From IMG/VR virus record IMGVR_UViG_3300024429_000003, positions 1 through 50,465 of that record: DNA of 50,465 nucleotides, one strand, 5' to 3'. The translations under genes and the position numbers were made by a program. Origin of the DNA: a virus. Below, in pieces: positions 24,246-31,868 of the stretch; position 1 is the stretch's first letter; every line of letters starts with the position of its first letter. The notes under the pieces are model-generated. The model searched no databases. It saw nothing but the letters and a program-made list of their open reading frames with translations, and was not told the origin of the DNA.

Positions 24246-24496
24246 ATATATTAATGGATATTGTAGTTGTAATTATATCTCTTATTGTTATTGTTGTGTC
24301 AATATTTCAGCGAAAATATAAACCTACAGTATTGATTAAATATAAAAACGGTAAAAAGGAAGTATTAAAAGGTCCTATATTAACAGAAAAAGAGATGTTT
24401 AAATGGATTGATAATATGGACGAGAAATTGTTTAAAAATAAAGAAGTTGCAAGTACGAGTTATGAATATGGGTATGTGAAGTGTGAGACATCATAA
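24242..24496 (+). CDS. Small membrane protein (84 aa)
   Basis: Uses GTG at 24242 in a GTGA overlap with the portal (an ATG four codons later is possible). Residues ~6-23 (DIVVVIISLIVIVVSIF) form one membrane helix, followed by a basic cytoplasmic tail. One-helix membrane protein with a holin- or spanin-like outline, but without any family match. Confidence 0.6.
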   Translation: MNILMDIVVVIISLIVIVVSIFQRKYKPTVLIKYKNGKKEVLKGPILTEKEMFKWIDNMDEKLFKNKEVASTSYEYGYVKCETS

Positions 24497-24666
24497 TGGT
24501 AGAATTAATCTGTGAAGGGTGTAAAGGTAATTTAGATATATGCACTAATTTAATGCTATATATAAGTAATCATCATTTGGTGATTAGGTGTCCTATGTGT
24601 AAATGGGAAACAAGAATTACGGTTAATGAGCATGGATTTGTTACGAAGGTGAAGGATTGTGAGTAA
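24496..24666 (+). CDS. Zinc-ribbon protein (56 aa)
   Basis: ICEGCKGN and RCPMCKWE supply two CxxC pairs, as in small zinc ribbons. Overlaps both neighbours by a few bases. Unknown role. Confidence 0.6.
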   Translation: MVELICEGCKGNLDICTNLMLYISNHHLVIRCPMCKWETRITVNEHGFVTKVKDCE

Positions 24667-24898
24667 ATCGGTATTTTTTCTTGATGGTCCAGAAAAAAAT
24701 AAATTAATGTCTCTTCCCTATGAGAAAGGGAGTATATCATTTTATAAATATGAAGGACATGGAAAGAATTTTTTAAAAAATCCACCATTATTAAAAGAAC
24801 CACCTCAGCCCAAAGAGTATAAATATGTTATTTCTAAGATAGCTGAAGGATATCCAAGAGGGTATGGATTAGATTTATATGGAGCTAGATTATCATGA
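24659..24898 (+). CDS. Unknown small protein (79 aa)
   Basis: GTG start in an 8-bp overlap with the previous gene. The sequence (VFFLDGPEKNKL...LKEPPQPKEYKYVISK) is beta-rich with a proline segment, similar in style to short phage proteins of unknown function. Ends in an ATGA overlap. Confidence 0.55.
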   Translation: MSKSVFFLDGPEKNKLMSLPYEKGSISFYKYEGHGKNFLKNPPLLKEPPQPKEYKYVISKIAEGYPRGYGLDLYGARLS

Positions 24899-25197
24899 CC
24901 AAACCCCAAAAACATAGCGCCTTACCATACAAGAAGCATAGCAAGCGCTGGAAGCGGAAGAGAGAGGCTTATTTGTGGGCACAAAGCAGGACAGAATATT
25001 TAACTTATGAGTTTATAGAAACTACGACTAAAAAAATAAGAAAGAAGGTTTTTCGTGATAAAGGTTTTCAAATATGCAGGAAAGTATTGGCCGTAGTAAA
25101 TTTTGCAAGACAGTTAGTAATGTATCAACAAGGGTCAAGAGTAAGGGAATTAGAGGTTTTTTGTAATTGGAAAGGTTTTCAGGGGATAATTGTATGA
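24895..25197 (+). CDS. Unknown basic protein (100 aa)
   Basis: Very basic N-terminal half (SKRWKRKREAYLWAQSRTEY) followed by a helical region. ATGA overlaps on both sides. The charge suggests nucleic-acid contact; no family recognised. Confidence 0.6.
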   Translation: MTKPQKHSALPYKKHSKRWKRKREAYLWAQSRTEYLTYEFIETTTKKIRKKVFRDKGFQICRKVLAVVNFARQLVMYQQGSRVRELEVFCNWKGFQGIIV

Positions 25198-25427
25198 AAG
25201 AAGGCTGGATATGTCCAAGATGTAAGACGATACATGCGCCGTATATAGATAAATGTGATTGTTCGGCTGATTTGCCTATAGTTGAGGAAATAAAAATAAA
25301 ACCAAGTGTGCCACCACACCTGCCTTATATATGGCCAAATGAAATGGAAAGATATAGGATAATGCCTACACCTACACCTAAACCATATTATCCATCAGGT
25401 ATCCATCAGGTATGGGACCTTTTTTGA
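25194..25427 (+). CDS. Zinc-binding small protein (77 aa)
   Basis: Starts MKEGWICPRCKTIHAPYIDK then CDCSAD: a short zinc knuckle, followed by a proline-rich tail. The ATG at 25194 overlaps the previous stop (ATGA) and is preferred to a start further upstream. Similar MKxGWxCPxC proteins are common in phages; function unknown. Confidence 0.65.
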   Translation: MKEGWICPRCKTIHAPYIDKCDCSADLPIVEEIKIKPSVPPHLPYIWPNEMERYRIMPTPTPKPYYPSGIHQVWDLF

Positions 25428-25455
25428 TATACGGAACAGGAGGACAGTATTTTAC

Positions 25456-25881
25456 ATGATTCCCTTATACTACACAAAGCTGCACAAATATAAATATAAG
25501 CTGGCTAAGCCATTCAAGTATAATACCGGCATAAAAGGCCGTAGAGCTACAACAGAATATATATTGCTGTTCCCTGACGGTGAGTTGACCATAAAAATTG
25601 GTTATAGGTGGGATGGGCCTAGTGGCCCCACTCCCGATACAAAAACGTTCATGCGAGGAGCATTAATTCATGATGCGTTGTATCAGCTAATCAGAATGTA
25701 TATATTACCTGTATCGTTCAGGAAAATATCAGACAGATTATTAAGGAGGGTATGTATACAAGATGGCATGAATAAAATAAGAGCATGGTGGGTGTATAAC
25801 GCTGTGAGGTTGGCAGGTAAGGGATCTGCCGAACCCGGTACACAGAAACCGGATAAAATTTATTGTATAGGAAAGGAATGA
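25456..25881 (+). CDS. DUF1353-family protein (141 aa)
   Basis: Matches the phage DUF1353 signature: YRWDGPSGPTPDTKTFMRGA then LIHDALYQLIR. Function of the family is not established; conserved Asp/His residues suggest an enzyme. It is often found near lysis or tail genes of phages and prophages, so it is one of the few candidates here for a lysis-related role, though there is no direct support. An AGGAGGAC ribosome site lies before the ATG. Confidence 0.8.
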   Translation: MIPLYYTKLHKYKYKLAKPFKYNTGIKGRRATTEYILLFPDGELTIKIGYRWDGPSGPTPDTKTFMRGALIHDALYQLIRMYILPVSFRKISDRLLRRVCIQDGMNKIRAWWVYNAVRLAGKGSAEPGTQKPDKIYCIGKE

Positions 25882-25882
25882 A

Positions 25883-26155
25883 ATGCAAGATCAGTGTGCG
25901 CCACCAAAAAACTTGTATGAAATAGAAAGAGAGGTAGATCAATTAAAAGGGAATATTGAACAAATGGTCGGTATGAGTGAGACGTTACGAGACAAGCTAT
26001 CTGTTGTTTTGCGATCTGACCCACTAGAACCTTCTGCGGATAAACTTTCCACGAATACTTGTACCCCTCTGGGAGCTAAACTCAGGACTTTAGCAAATCA
26101 GGTAAATAATATAACGGATATACAAGCGGATATATTAAACAGATTAGAACTTTAA
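25883..26155 (+). CDS. Coiled-coil small protein (90 aa)
   Basis: Heptad-like first half (EREVDQLKGNIEQMVGMSET), then a Ser/Thr-rich TPLGAKLRTLANQVN segment that resembles short phage proteins paired with DUF1353 genes. Unknown function. Confidence 0.6.
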   Translation: MQDQCAPPKNLYEIEREVDQLKGNIEQMVGMSETLRDKLSVVLRSDPLEPSADKLSTNTCTPLGAKLRTLANQVNNITDIQADILNRLEL

Positions 26156-26192
26156 AAGAATAACCATCATATAAGAAAGGATAATAAAAACA

Positions 26193-26951
26193 ATGAATAG
26201 CAATCTAAAAGCGTTAACCAAAGGCTTTATCATCACATTAACCGTATTTTTTACAGTGTGTGTATTATTGGTTTGTATGACCTACGCTCAAACCAAGGGT
26301 GTCATAGACTTTATGGTGCAGAAAGCATCTGAAACGGGTATTGAAGATTTAAGTGTTGATGCTGACTTCCAGGTGCATCGGGAAAATATAAAGATAGAAT
26401 TGGATTTTGAATTAAATAAGGTGCAGACAGCCGAGAAGCTTGACAAACTGGACGTTTATACCGGGATTCAATACAATATTCTATTAAGTAAGCAGGTATA
26501 TACTTATGCGGCTATGAAATATAAAACCAATACCGGCTATGAAATAAGGAGTTCTACTTCCTTCGGAATGGGTGGCGGGTATTTTCCTGGGTTACAAGAT
26601 CCAAACCAAGAGGATTTTTTAGACTATAATATTCAGGCCGGACTTTTTTTAAATACAAAATATTTTGATGATAATACCTATGAGCGCAATACCATTCTGA
26701 ATTTATCCGGAGGGATTATTTACCCGATCAATGATATTTTTTCAGCATACGGTGAGGCGGAGATCGACTTTAATATGAGAAGGGCTTTTTATGACTATGA
26801 GAGTATAGTTGATGCAGGTGTAAAGGCGAAATTAACTGAGGGTGAGAAAGTATCCTCAAACCTAAAGATATGTAACGTATGGCGGCATAATCATTTAGCT
26901 GATATAGAAGACCAGAAGGTTTACGGGATAAAGATAGGGCTTGAGTTTTGA
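26193..26951 (+). CDS. Outer-membrane beta-barrel-like protein with signal peptide (252 aa)
   Basis: The first ~33 residues are a Sec signal (positive start, then FIITLTVFFTVCVLLVCM and TYAQ|T as a likely cut). The rest alternates aromatic and polar residues in amphipathic strands (YTGIQYNILLSKQVYTYAAM) and ends in Phe (GLEF), as outer-membrane barrels do. The layout recalls DUF481/YdiY-like barrels, which are rare in phages. It might alter the cell surface in infected or lysogenic cells, for example to block superinfection. AGAAAGGA lies upstream. Confidence 0.65.
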   Translation: MNSNLKALTKGFIITLTVFFTVCVLLVCMTYAQTKGVIDFMVQKASETGIEDLSVDADFQVHRENIKIELDFELNKVQTAEKLDKLDVYTGIQYNILLSKQVYTYAAMKYKTNTGYEIRSSTSFGMGGGYFPGLQDPNQEDFLDYNIQAGLFLNTKYFDDNTYERNTILNLSGGIIYPINDIFSAYGEAEIDFNMRRAFYDYESIVDAGVKAKLTEGEKVSSNLKICNVWRHNHLADIEDQKVYGIKIGLEF

Positions 26952-27133
26952 AATATACCAATACATCAGGTAAACCATTATCGGTGGAGGTCCTGGAAAA
27001 GGCCTATAACGGTCTTAAAGTAATGAGCAAGAATGGCGGGAAGTTACAATTAGAACCACAGGTAAAGATAAAACTGTCTGAGTATATTTTTCTTAATAAA
27101 GCGCAACAAAGATTTTATGAAAGTATGATATGA
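26948..27133 (+). CDS. Unknown small protein (61 aa)
   Basis: TTG start in a TTGA overlap with the barrel gene. Sequence KYTNTSGKPLSVEVLEKAYN suggests a beta strand then helix; the end is KAQQRFYESMI. No family recognised. Confidence 0.5.
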   Translation: MKYTNTSGKPLSVEVLEKAYNGLKVMSKNGGKLQLEPQVKIKLSEYIFLNKAQQRFYESMI

Positions 27134-27393
27134 AAGCTCATCTTCGGGCATGTTCGGCTTGTGGAAGCACAGAGTTTTACGACGGTAAGACTGAAATACA
27201 GTATTTAAAGATTAAGGGAAAGCTTGTAAATGGCTTTACTCATAAAATAAGTTACATGTTAAGGTGTGCTGTATGTGGGCGTCCTTGTATGGAAGATAAT
27301 GATTTTATCGAAAGTAAAAAAACAATGGAATTAACCGAAGATGAGACAAAAGCTATGAGAGACATTAACAGCCGGGCCAATGCGGAGTTCTAG
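27130..27393 (+). CDS. Zinc-finger-like protein (87 aa)
   Basis: ACSACGSTEF near the start and RCAVCGRPC near residue 53 give two CxxC pairs in a rubredoxin/zinc-ribbon spacing, followed by a charged helix. ATGA overlap with the preceding gene. Unknown role. Confidence 0.65.
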   Translation: MKAHLRACSACGSTEFYDGKTEIQYLKIKGKLVNGFTHKISYMLRCAVCGRPCMEDNDFIESKKTMELTEDETKAMRDINSRANAEF

Positions 27394-27506
27394 GCTTACA
27401 GCCAATGACCTGGCTTAATTTATATCCCGCGGAGGACTTATCTTATTAATATCGACAGTGAGAAAATGGATAGGTCTTCCAAGGGATCATTTTATTAGAG
27501 TGATAA

Positions 27507-27686
27507 ATGGCTTTTGAACTGACAGTAAAAGACAAAGATAAATCGTACAAGATTACAACGGGTGATATTCTCGATGTAAGAAATAATTGGGATTATTGGA
27601 TAGAAAAAAAAGATGGCGAAGGCCAGAGTATAAGTGAAAAGAACCTCTTTGATATTCTTGATAAATTTTTTGAGGAAAATATGTAA
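27507..27686 (+). CDS. Unknown small protein (59 aa)
   Basis: Beta-rich start (AFELTVKDKDKSYKITTGD) and helical end. Directly abuts the next gene. The 113 bp before it hold only an in-frame 10-residue frame and no clear signal. Confidence 0.55.
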   Translation: MAFELTVKDKDKSYKITTGDILDVRNNWDYWIEKKDGEGQSISEKNLFDILDKFFEENM

Positions 27687-27866
27687 ATGGATTATAGCAC
27701 TTATGAAATAATGGAAATGATTATAGATGAGATGTTTGGCGCATTAGGCTGGCTTGATGGAACAATAGCGCTAAGTGATCGTGCTAGAGAGTATAAGGCT
27801 GAAAAGTTAAAGAAGTTATTATTAGAAGCTGAATTACATTTAAAGACGTTAAAGGATAAGACGTAA
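27687..27866 (+). CDS. Unknown helical protein (59 aa)
   Basis: All-helical pattern (MIIDEMFGALGWLDGTIALS then KLKKLLLEAELHLKTLK). It starts right after the preceding TAA and ends right before the next ATG, an operon arrangement. No family recognised. Confidence 0.55.
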   Translation: MDYSTYEIMEMIIDEMFGALGWLDGTIALSDRAREYKAEKLKKLLLEAELHLKTLKDKT

Positions 27867-28082
27867 ATGCTAAAAAAACGATTAAAGAAGGATATTATTA
27901 TTAAAGCAGGTACAATTTTTGAAGATTGTTCTAATCGTATAATAGAGATGCACGACAAAGAGCATATAAGATATGATTTCGGTTTTACAAAAGACGGTAT
28001 AGGAACAGTGCTTTGTAGTTACGAAAAAGACGACACAGAATTAGAGGAATGGTTTGAAGATGCCAAAAGCTCTGCACAATAA
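27867..28082 (+). CDS. Unknown small protein (71 aa)
   Basis: Basic beginning (LKKRLKKDIIIKAGTIFEDC) and a beta-rich middle, resembling small proteins with a KAGTxF start that phages use in many contexts. Overlaps the next gene by 23 bp. Confidence 0.55.
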   Translation: MLKKRLKKDIIIKAGTIFEDCSNRIIEMHDKEHIRYDFGFTKDGIGTVLCSYEKDDTELEEWFEDAKSSAQ

Positions 28083-28185
28083 ATTAGCTAAAGAGGCAGC
28101 AAAGCAAGGATTAAAAGGTAAACGGAAACTTGCTTATGTTTACGGTGCTATGAAGAAGATTGAGAAGAAGAAAGGTAAAAAATGA
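28060..28185 (+). CDS. Conserved small basic phage protein (41 aa)
   Basis: MPKALHNKLAKEAAKQGLKG followed by a VYGAMKKIEKKK tail matches a short lysine-rich protein found in many tailed phages between portal and capsid genes. Its role is unknown. ATGA overlap with the next gene. Confidence 0.7.
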   Translation: MPKALHNKLAKEAAKQGLKGKRKLAYVYGAMKKIEKKKGKK

Positions 28186-28394
28186 CACCACAAAAAGTAA
28201 TAGACAATAATTTTATTTATCATGCGCCAAAAGAAGGTCAACAGGAAAAATATCAAGCATTAAGATCAAAAGCAAAAGAATTTGCAGAATTAATTAATAA
28301 GGTTTGTCCTGACAGTAGAGAAAAATCTGTTGCCTTCACTCAGCTTGAAACATCAATTTTTTGGGCTAATGCATCAATAGCCAGGGACGAATGA
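28182..28394 (+). CDS. Acb2/Tad1-hairpin-type anti-defence protein (70 aa)
   Basis: The sequence fits the small helical Acb2/Tad1 hairpin family: FIYHAPKEGQQEKYQALRSK, then PDSREKSVAFTQLE, then IFWANASIAR. Known Acb2 proteins from phages bind and hide cyclic oligonucleotide messengers and so block CBASS (and some Thoeris) immunity. Length (70 aa) is typical. It lies in a block of small accessory genes next to the GroES homologue. The family match is by motif recognition; which messenger it binds cannot be read off. Confidence 0.8.
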   Translation: MTPQKVIDNNFIYHAPKEGQQEKYQALRSKAKEFAELINKVCPDSREKSVAFTQLETSIFWANASIARDE

Positions 28395-28404
28395 GGATGA
28401 AGAA

Positions 28405-28668
28405 ATGACAATAAGACCAATTGGAGACAGACTTTTGGTTAGGCAGAATGTTGTTCCCGAGAAATCAAAAGGCGGCATAATCATGCCGGACGGAGCAAGA
28501 GAAAAGAGTATGTTTGGCGCTATAGTGGCTATAGGCAAGGGATTAGTCAATTTCAAGATAGGTGATACGGTGTGTTTTGGCAGGTATGCCGGTCAGCTAT
28601 TTGAAATTGATGAGGTCCCTCACTTGATTATAAGATTTGATGATATTTTGGCTGTGGATCAGGTATGA
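28405..28668 (+). CDS. GroES-type co-chaperonin (87 aa)
   Basis: Matches the Cpn10 family along its length: IRPIGDRLLVR at the start, the mobile loop with KSKGGIIMPD (GIxMP in place of GIVLP), GAIVAIGKG, and DTVCFGRYAG and IRFDDILAV at the end. It is slightly shorter than GroES (~97 aa). Phage co-chaperonins such as T4 gp31 replace host GroES to fold the capsid protein; no GroEL is encoded, so it must work with the host's. Confidence 0.9.
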   Translation: MTIRPIGDRLLVRQNVVPEKSKGGIIMPDGAREKSMFGAIVAIGKGLVNFKIGDTVCFGRYAGQLFEIDEVPHLIIRFDDILAVDQV

Positions 28669-28892
28669 CCAAAGAAGAGTCCGAAGCAATAATCACCTTA
28701 TCGCATTATCCTGAAGCCGATGTATTGAAAAAGGTGCAGGCGGAGGAGTTAGAGAAACTAGCTAATAATATTTTATCCCGTAATCATACAACCCCGCAGA
28801 GATTAATTGATTATGAGGCAGGGCTATATCAAGGCAAAAAATTGTTTTCTTTTTTGGGCATGAAAGAGCAGGCGAAGAAGGTGGGGAAATAA
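28665..28892 (+). CDS. Unknown helical protein (75 aa)
   Basis: ATGA overlap with the GroES gene. Helical sequence (EEIITL...EELEKLANNILSRN... YQGKKLFSFLGMKEQ resembling phage proteins with a LIDYEAGLYQG motif) without a known function. Confidence 0.6.
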   Translation: MTKEESEAIITLSHYPEADVLKKVQAEELEKLANNILSRNHTTPQRLIDYEAGLYQGKKLFSFLGMKEQAKKVGK

Positions 28893-29108
28893 ATGCTAAT
28901 AAGCCGTGATAAATTGCATGAATTACAGGTATTGGAAATGGAGGCCTTCAATAGAATGTTTCCAAACGCAGAACCCGGAGAAGGCGGGTTATTGTTTAAG
29001 GTTAAAGGGTTTAAAGAAAGAGAAGAAAGAAGAGGTCCCTCAATCCGCCACACACACAACCTACGCTATCGTAAATATAAGGCGTATTTGGAAAGGTGTT
29101 ATGGATGA
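28893..29108 (+). CDS. Unknown protein (71 aa)
   Basis: Starts directly after the preceding TAA with GGTGGGGAAATAA as ribosome-site region. Contains NAEPGEGGLLFKVKGF then a basic tail. The alternative frame at 28906 uses the same DNA and has no ribosome site. Confidence 0.55.
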   Translation: MLISRDKLHELQVLEMEAFNRMFPNAEPGEGGLLFKVKGFKEREERRGPSIRHTHNLRYRKYKAYLERCYG

Positions 29109-29278
29109 AAGATTTTGGTAGAAGTGAGTTTTGGGATATAGAACCGGATAAAATTATAGAATGTAAAATAAAGGGTCATATTCTAACAAATGAGCCAATT
29201 AAAAATAAATACGCAATGCATAGATTAACGTGTAAAGATTGTGATTATACTTTTACATATTTGTGTCATTCTGATTAA
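29105..29278 (+). CDS. Zinc-binding small protein (57 aa)
   Basis: ATGA overlap with the preceding gene decides this start. The C-terminal half has LTCKDCDYTFTYLC, a compact zinc finger. Unknown role. Confidence 0.6.
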   Translation: MKDFGRSEFWDIEPDKIIECKIKGHILTNEPIKNKYAMHRLTCKDCDYTFTYLCHSD

Positions 29279-29290
29279 AAGAAAGGCGCT

Positions 29291-29725
29291 ATGGATAAAA
29301 TTTTAAAAATATTAAAAGAAGCTAAAAGACACGGCACACAGAAAGACTATCCTGAAGGGTCAAGATATATTGTATTTTCTGAAACGCTGATAAATGAGAT
29401 GATCGAACTAATAGAGCATTGTATTGGTATACCAATTTTGATACAGGCATTAGAAGATTTTGAAGAGGGGGAACTTATTATAGATAATGGAGTTCATGTA
29501 ACAAATAATGATAAGGTTAATTCTTTTTTTGTTGGCGAAAAATGTATCATAGGTGATTTATTACAAGTAGACAGAAGAGATGGCAAGGTAAAAAAAGTAA
29601 CTAGCTATGATTTTGATAATTCAAAATTCAGAAAAGAACTAGCTAAATTAAATGCAAAGGAATATTTAATACAAAACGCTCCTTCAAAAAGTGTAGTCAG
29701 ACGGTTGGAGAAACAGGTTAAATGA
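29291..29725 (+). CDS. Unknown protein (144 aa)
   Basis: Helical start (DKILKILKEAKRHGTQ), then an acidic strand region (EGELIIDNGVHVTNNDKVNS) and a charged C-terminal helix. GAAAGGCG precedes the ATG. No family recognised; ATGA overlap with the next gene. Confidence 0.6.
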   Translation: MDKILKILKEAKRHGTQKDYPEGSRYIVFSETLINEMIELIEHCIGIPILIQALEDFEEGELIIDNGVHVTNNDKVNSFFVGEKCIIGDLLQVDRRDGKVKKVTSYDFDNSKFRKELAKLNAKEYLIQNAPSKSVVRRLEKQVK

Positions 29726-29931
29726 CCCAAACCAAAGAGTTGCAAGATAAATTAAAATGGCCTATAACGACGATGCTTACTTGCGTTATTGATAATCCTG
29801 ATTTTGCAGGGAAGGTTCTTACTTCGTTTAATAGCGGTGGAGTTGTCGGTGTAGAAGTAACGCATAACCAGATTAAACCGCCCAAATTAACAGACAGAAT
29901 AAAAAAATTTATAGAAGGGATATTAAAGTGA
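29722..29931 (+). CDS. Unknown small protein (69 aa)
   Basis: Contains SGGVVGVEVTHNQ after a helical start. No family recognised. GTGA overlap with the next gene. Confidence 0.55.
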   Translation: MTQTKELQDKLKWPITTMLTCVIDNPDFAGKVLTSFNSGGVVGVEVTHNQIKPPKLTDRIKKFIEGILK

Positions 29932-30302
29932 GTAATACATTGCATTTACCGCCACAGGAATTAGTCAAGAAATTAAGATTTGAAAATATGCAGTTGCAGC
30001 ATACGATAAATGCTTTGTTGGGTGTTGATAATCTGCGACGTGAGGTAGTTGAATTATGCGTATTTTTGGCGTATAAAAATGGTGGTACAGTAACTATTAC
30101 GCCGGAAGATTTGAAAGCTGTTGATAAATGCACAGTACATAAAAGCACTGATAAGGAAACAGGCGCGCGGACATATAGTATTGAGTTAAGGAAGGAGCAG
30201 GGGCCCTGTGATTCTTCTAATTCAGCTATAGATAAGGAGTTACAGGCATCAAAAATAGAGCTCCTAAAGAAAAAGGAACCAATATTAAAAGCAGTAAAAT
30301 AA
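29928..30302 (+). CDS. Unknown coiled-coil protein (124 aa)
   Basis: GTG start in a GTGA overlap. Helical first half (QELVKKLRFENMQLQHTIN) and a lysine-rich tail (ELLKKKEPILKAVK); between them VTITPEDLKAVDK. Last gene before the terminator at 30350, closing the accessory block. Confidence 0.6.
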   Translation: MSNTLHLPPQELVKKLRFENMQLQHTINALLGVDNLRREVVELCVFLAYKNGGTVTITPEDLKAVDKCTVHKSTDKETGARTYSIELRKEQGPCDSSNSAIDKELQASKIELLKKKEPILKAVK

Positions 30303-30349
30303 AGTAGTGGGACTTTAGATTTAACCTATTATAAGGATTTAAACCTGAA

Positions 30350-30389
30350 CCCCTGTTGAGATCGTAATTGATCTTGGCAGGGGTTTTTT
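30350..30389 (+). terminator. Rho-independent terminator before the scaffold gene
   Basis: CCCCTG (30350-30355) pairs with CAGGGG (30378-30383), with an inner GATC/GATC pairing and symmetric 4-nt side loops, followed by TTTTTT. It isolates the capsid genes from the accessory block, so a promoter or read-through must feed the scaffold gene. Confidence 0.85.
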
Positions 30390-30421
30390 GTTTTTTAACC
30401 CTGTTTTTGAGAAAGGTTGTT

Positions 30422-31333
30422 ATGACACAGGAAGAATATAGGGCAGCGAAAAGATTAAAGGAGCCGGAAACGCCCCAAGCTCCGGATTTGGGCGCACAGC
30501 CGGAAACGCCCCCGGCAGAAGAGTTGTCAATGGGATATGAAGAACATCTACAGTCATCAGAGAAAAATCAACAGCCTGAAGGTGATCTATCTCCTGAAAT
30601 CCCACAAGAGAAAACTCCGGAACAAAGAGCGCAGGAGGATGCAGCGGAGTACAGGCGGAAATATCAGGAATCGGAGGGCAAGGTTGGACTATTGCAACAG
30701 CAGATGAATTTTACACAGCAGCAATTATTTGACTTGCAACAGCGGAATAAGCCACAGCCTCAAGTACCACAGCAGGAAGAAATCCCGGAGTTTGAAGATC
30801 CGAAAGATACAATAAGATGGATACAGGCGGATAATGCCAAACAGCGTAAAGCCGATCTGGACGCATTAGAGCAAAGATTTGAGCAAAAATCTCTAAAGGC
30901 AGAAAGAGAGCAGGCAGCGGGAAGAATAATTAATTCATATGTTGATATGGGTAATCCTGCATCTGTGTTACATCAGCAGTTTACGCAAGACTGTTGCCAG
31001 CGAGGGATTGATCCACAGACGGCAGATCCGTTTACGTTGGAATCTGTAGCAGCTATAGCCGCACAGAAGTGTGGTGTTTTACCACAGAACATTCAACAGA
31101 ATCCTCAAGTTGGGCAGCCATTACAGCAAACAAGACCGGCAATTCCCGGCATACAAAGACCTGCAGGGCCGAAACCTGTAGACAGTTTACCACAGCTTTC
31201 TCAAAGACAGCTTAATTGGTCTAAGCAATTAGGACGAGATCCTAAGAAAGTACAGCAATTTATGAAAACGAATGAGGCCAAATATGTTAGGTCTGATGGT
31301 ACGCCTCTTTACGGAAAGGGCAATCAATCATGA
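30422..31333 (+). CDS. Scaffolding-like protein (303 aa)
   Basis: Acidic, Gln/Pro-rich, helical protein directly upstream of the coat genes, the classic place for an internal scaffold. Helical coiled segments occur at ~90-190 (EYRRKYQESEGKVGLLQQQM). The C-terminus is basic (GRDPKKVQQFMKTNEAKY), like the coat-binding end of P22 scaffold. ATG at 30422 with AGAAAGG is used; an upstream TTG in the terminator would add a false hydrophobic leader. Confidence 0.7.
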   Translation: MTQEEYRAAKRLKEPETPQAPDLGAQPETPPAEELSMGYEEHLQSSEKNQQPEGDLSPEIPQEKTPEQRAQEDAAEYRRKYQESEGKVGLLQQQMNFTQQQLFDLQQRNKPQPQVPQQEEIPEFEDPKDTIRWIQADNAKQRKADLDALEQRFEQKSLKAEREQAAGRIINSYVDMGNPASVLHQQFTQDCCQRGIDPQTADPFTLESVAAIAAQKCGVLPQNIQQNPQVGQPLQQTRPAIPGIQRPAGPKPVDSLPQLSQRQLNWSKQLGRDPKKVQQFMKTNEAKYVRSDGTPLYGKGNQS

Positions 31334-31866
31334 GCGAAAAACAAGCGCAAACAGCAGTAAAAGAGGCGCCAAAAGCAGAAGTTACACAGCAGGAAAACGC
31401 TTCTTCGGAAACGCCACAACAAGCAGAGCCACAAAGAATCAATATTCCTATATGGAGAGAAACAGATCCGCGCGAAATAAAGAACCCCGTTCCCGGTAGA
31501 CGCTATCATTTTTTATCTGATGAGGATGTAAAAAAAGGGGATTTAGATGGTTGGGATTTAGATCATGGGCCTAATGATCCCATGAGAGCTAAATCAGCGA
31601 ACCCTAATTCCGGGCAACTTACTCACGGGTCAGTTACTAATGCGGGTACGGAAGTGCGTGTCGGGACTATGGTGTTGGGATGGATGCCGGAAAAGATGGC
31701 TCTGGCAAGAGAGAAGCATTATGTAGACAAAGGCAACGCTCCAATAAGAGATATGCAGGACATGAAGCAAGCGACTGAAGCGGCGCAGGAAAAGTTACGC
31801 GAACAAGGAGTTTCGCCTGATCTTATAAAAGTGTCGGGCGGAATTACTATGAACAGGAGGTTTTAG
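31330..31866 (+). CDS. Unknown capsid-region protein (178 aa)
   Basis: ATGA overlap with the scaffold. The first 35 residues are Ala/Glu/Gln-rich and disordered; after that come beta-rich segments (GRRYHFLSDEDVKKGDLDGW) and a final helix. Short proteins of this kind between scaffold and coat are frequent, function unknown; a minor head protein is plausible. Confidence 0.6.
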   Translation: MSEKQAQTAVKEAPKAEVTQQENASSETPQQAEPQRINIPIWRETDPREIKNPVPGRRYHFLSDEDVKKGDLDGWDLDHGPNDPMRAKSANPNSGQLTHGSVTNAGTEVRVGTMVLGWMPEKMALAREKHYVDKGNAPIRDMQDMKQATEAAQEKLREQGVSPDLIKVSGGITMNRRF

Positions 31867-31868
31867 AA

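Noticed and set aside
28906-29121. Alternative frame within the 71-residue gene
   Set aside because: Same DNA in another frame, without ribosome site; the frame at 28893 joins its neighbours better.
30368-30421. Hydrophobic leader on the scaffold protein from an upstream TTG
   Set aside because: It is translated from the terminator hairpin; the ATG at 30422 has its own ribosome site.
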